64,000 nt of DNA, from positions 19,303,704-19,367,703 of the forward strand of contig NC_092188.1 of the NCBI RefSeq assembly GCF_043641665.1, in the 5' to 3' direction. Each line of letters starts with the position of its first letter. Positions within the stretch are counted from its first letter, which is position 1. A program made the position numbers and the translations under genes. The DNA is from Enoplosus armatus. Its lineage: Eukaryota > Chordata > Actinopteri > Centrarchiformes > Enoplosidae. Positions 62,421 to 64,000 of this stretch are shown piece after piece. A model generated the notes under the pieces. It was given only the letters and a program-made list of their open reading frames with translations, had not been told where the DNA came from and made no database searches.

Positions 62421-64000
62421 GTCCATACCTGCTACTGAAGAGTTGTTTGACAGAGAGATTACAGCTTTCCCGGCTGGTCGGGCCCCAGTCGGAGGTCTGC
62501 GGGGTCATGGCACCGAACGCTCTGGGCCCGTTTAAGAACGCATTACGTTGCAGAACAGCTTGTACATAGGAACGTGTGTTGTAACCGACGTGTCAGTTAC
62601 AATAGCAAGCTGTGTCAGTCCAGTCGTGGCATGCCTATCTACGTCTTTTTTGTGTCAATGTCTTACCTCACCGCATGCACTCCATTTCCAGCTTCCTCTC
62701 ATCCATCACCAGCTCACCTTTCATCCCAAACCTCCCTATCGTCAGCCCCTGCTAGGGTTAACTCCATCCCAGCCACTTCCAGAATCACAAAACTATCTGA
62801 CCTGGGTGCCCGTCCCTTCTTCCACCATGGTCAGATTAGACTTTAAGAGAGGCATCTGGCTCCTTACCTGTATTTAGATGCAGTAAAGAAGTGTTTGTCC
62901 ACCAATGAGCGAAGTCTTATTTTGTCGAACTTTTCTTTCGAGCAAGTGCGACCAAATTAGTTTTTGTCAAAACATTAATGAGAAGAGATCAGCATGAATT
63001 TATTTGGAAACTATATCTAAAGAAATCATATAATTCCAGACCAACGTTACTATTTAGTAGCTGCATATTTTGAACAGTGAATAAACGAAAGTCTTTTAAA
63101 TTGAACACAACCATGTTTTGGTGGCGACCAATATTAGATGCAAGGACATTTCCATAGGTCAGGACTAATAGAAACATATGTAGGACATTTTTCTGAAGGC
63201 ATGCTAGGGATTGCAAATACACACAATTTTGATACATCTTGCAAGCAATGTGTTGCCTTTGAAAACTGCGCCCGCTCGCTTACTTTTGCTTTCTAATACC
63301 AGACTAAACAGAGTACATTTCTACTTCTAGTGGTAGGTGCAGGATCCAGCCAGGTCCTGGCAGATCAGACAGCCCGAAGAGCAGCTGAAAAACTGGGTGA
63401 AATTCTCTGTTTAATAATTAAAAATCCGACTCAGGGGCAGCACGAGGTGGCGAGCAGACGGAGAGAGAGAGTGAGTTAGTGAGTGAGGGGAAAAAGAGAA
63501 AAGAAGAAGTTGTGGGGGAGCCCTCCTGACAGTATTATGTTTCCTTGCTTTGTCTGCGGGGGTTAAAAGACGTGGGACATCATTAAGAAGAATATTCAGT
63601 GGCGGTGTCACTGAGGGGTGACCCTTCTAACAGGTCATGGATAGTTCACTCTTTAAACCCCACCCAGCCCACTAAATACTTCGTCCCCCTCCTCCTCTGT
63701 ACACACAGCCATAGGTATGAGCTCAGGGCTGAGCGTTTCAGTCACACAGTGGCCATTTTGACGTATTTGTTTTCAAACAAAGAATGGTCTTCAGCAGTAA
63801 AAGCTTTTCATTGATTGTAGCGTGCAGCCAAGTTTAGCAAAAGCACCAATAAAACAATCATATTTACACAGTTCTGCAGCATATTTGGGCAGCTACGACT
63901 ACTCGGCTCCTGTTGATGCTAAATTTACATGTGTGTTCAATGACTTCAGTGTTTAGAAGGAGATCAAGAATGAGCTTTGACATCCAGAAAACCTGGGCAG

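Larger units (their letters stand above)
49618..64000 (+). other. TSHZ1 intron (5' part), no further exon seen
   Basis: No open frame in the remaining 14.4 kb encodes teashirt fingers or any other recognisable domain. The intron contains microsatellites, purine/pyrimidine tracts (55799-56090, 60530-60660, 61493-61850), G-rich sequence (56458-56513) and several balanced, repeat-poor segments (about 52560-52760, 53250-53420, 54150-54340 and 58400-58740). The intron assignment follows from the donor at 49617 and the missing main exon. Confidence 0.75.

Noticed and set aside
1..64000. CRISPR arrays, operons, bacterial-type insertion sequences
   Set aside because: The window is a vertebrate nuclear locus; the regular short repeats are microsatellites and minisatellites without spacers.

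Overview
The window is vertebrate nuclear DNA, most likely from a ray-finned (percomorph-type) fish. The evidence is intron-containing genes with consensus GT/AG junctions, long non-coding stretches, very abundant CA/GT and CT/GA microsatellites, and dispersed repeats of types common in teleost genomes. Only a small part is protein-coding. Most open frames in the window are translations of microsatellites or chance frames.

Three genes can be supported, in the order and orientation known from human chromosome 18q22-q23. (1) The last coding exon and 3' UTR of a large zinc-finger gene, best called ZNF407 (+, exon 4911-5791, poly(A) signal 6532-6537); positions 1-4910 are its last intron. (2) ZADH2/PTGR3 (-), complete in two coding exons (47422-47139 and 44636-43706), encoding a 404-residue NADPH-dependent reductase that ends in the peroxisomal signal SKL. 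(3) The 5' end of TSHZ1 (+): an untranslated exon ending at 48845, a 202-bp intron, and a second exon (49048-49617) with the start codon at 49578 and 13 codons before a splice donor. The rest of TSHZ1 lies beyond the window, so 49618-64000 is intron. ZADH2 and TSHZ1 are head to head and share a CpG-rich region (about 47.4-48.5 kb).

The 37 kb between ZNF407 and ZADH2 has no intact gene. It holds microsatellites, several dispersed teleost repeats (7610-7890, 11188-11640, 13440-14140, 20191-20440, 23395-23680, 23930-24440, 31735-31885, 39168-39227, with a further copy at 40885-41000), and a broken coding-like stretch at 25249-26874 that may be the relic of a retroelement envelope or other membrane protein gene. 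It also has several repeat-poor, balanced-composition segments, as does the TSHZ1 intron. These look like candidate regulatory elements for the developmental gene TSHZ1, but proving that needs alignment.

I found no evidence of a new multi-gene system. The best leads are the overlapping upstream ORFs in the TSHZ1 leader, the broken coding-like segment at 25-27 kb, the long basic N-terminus combined with SKL in ZADH2, two strong inverted repeats (16475-16573 and 23681-23717), and the series of regulatory-looking segments.
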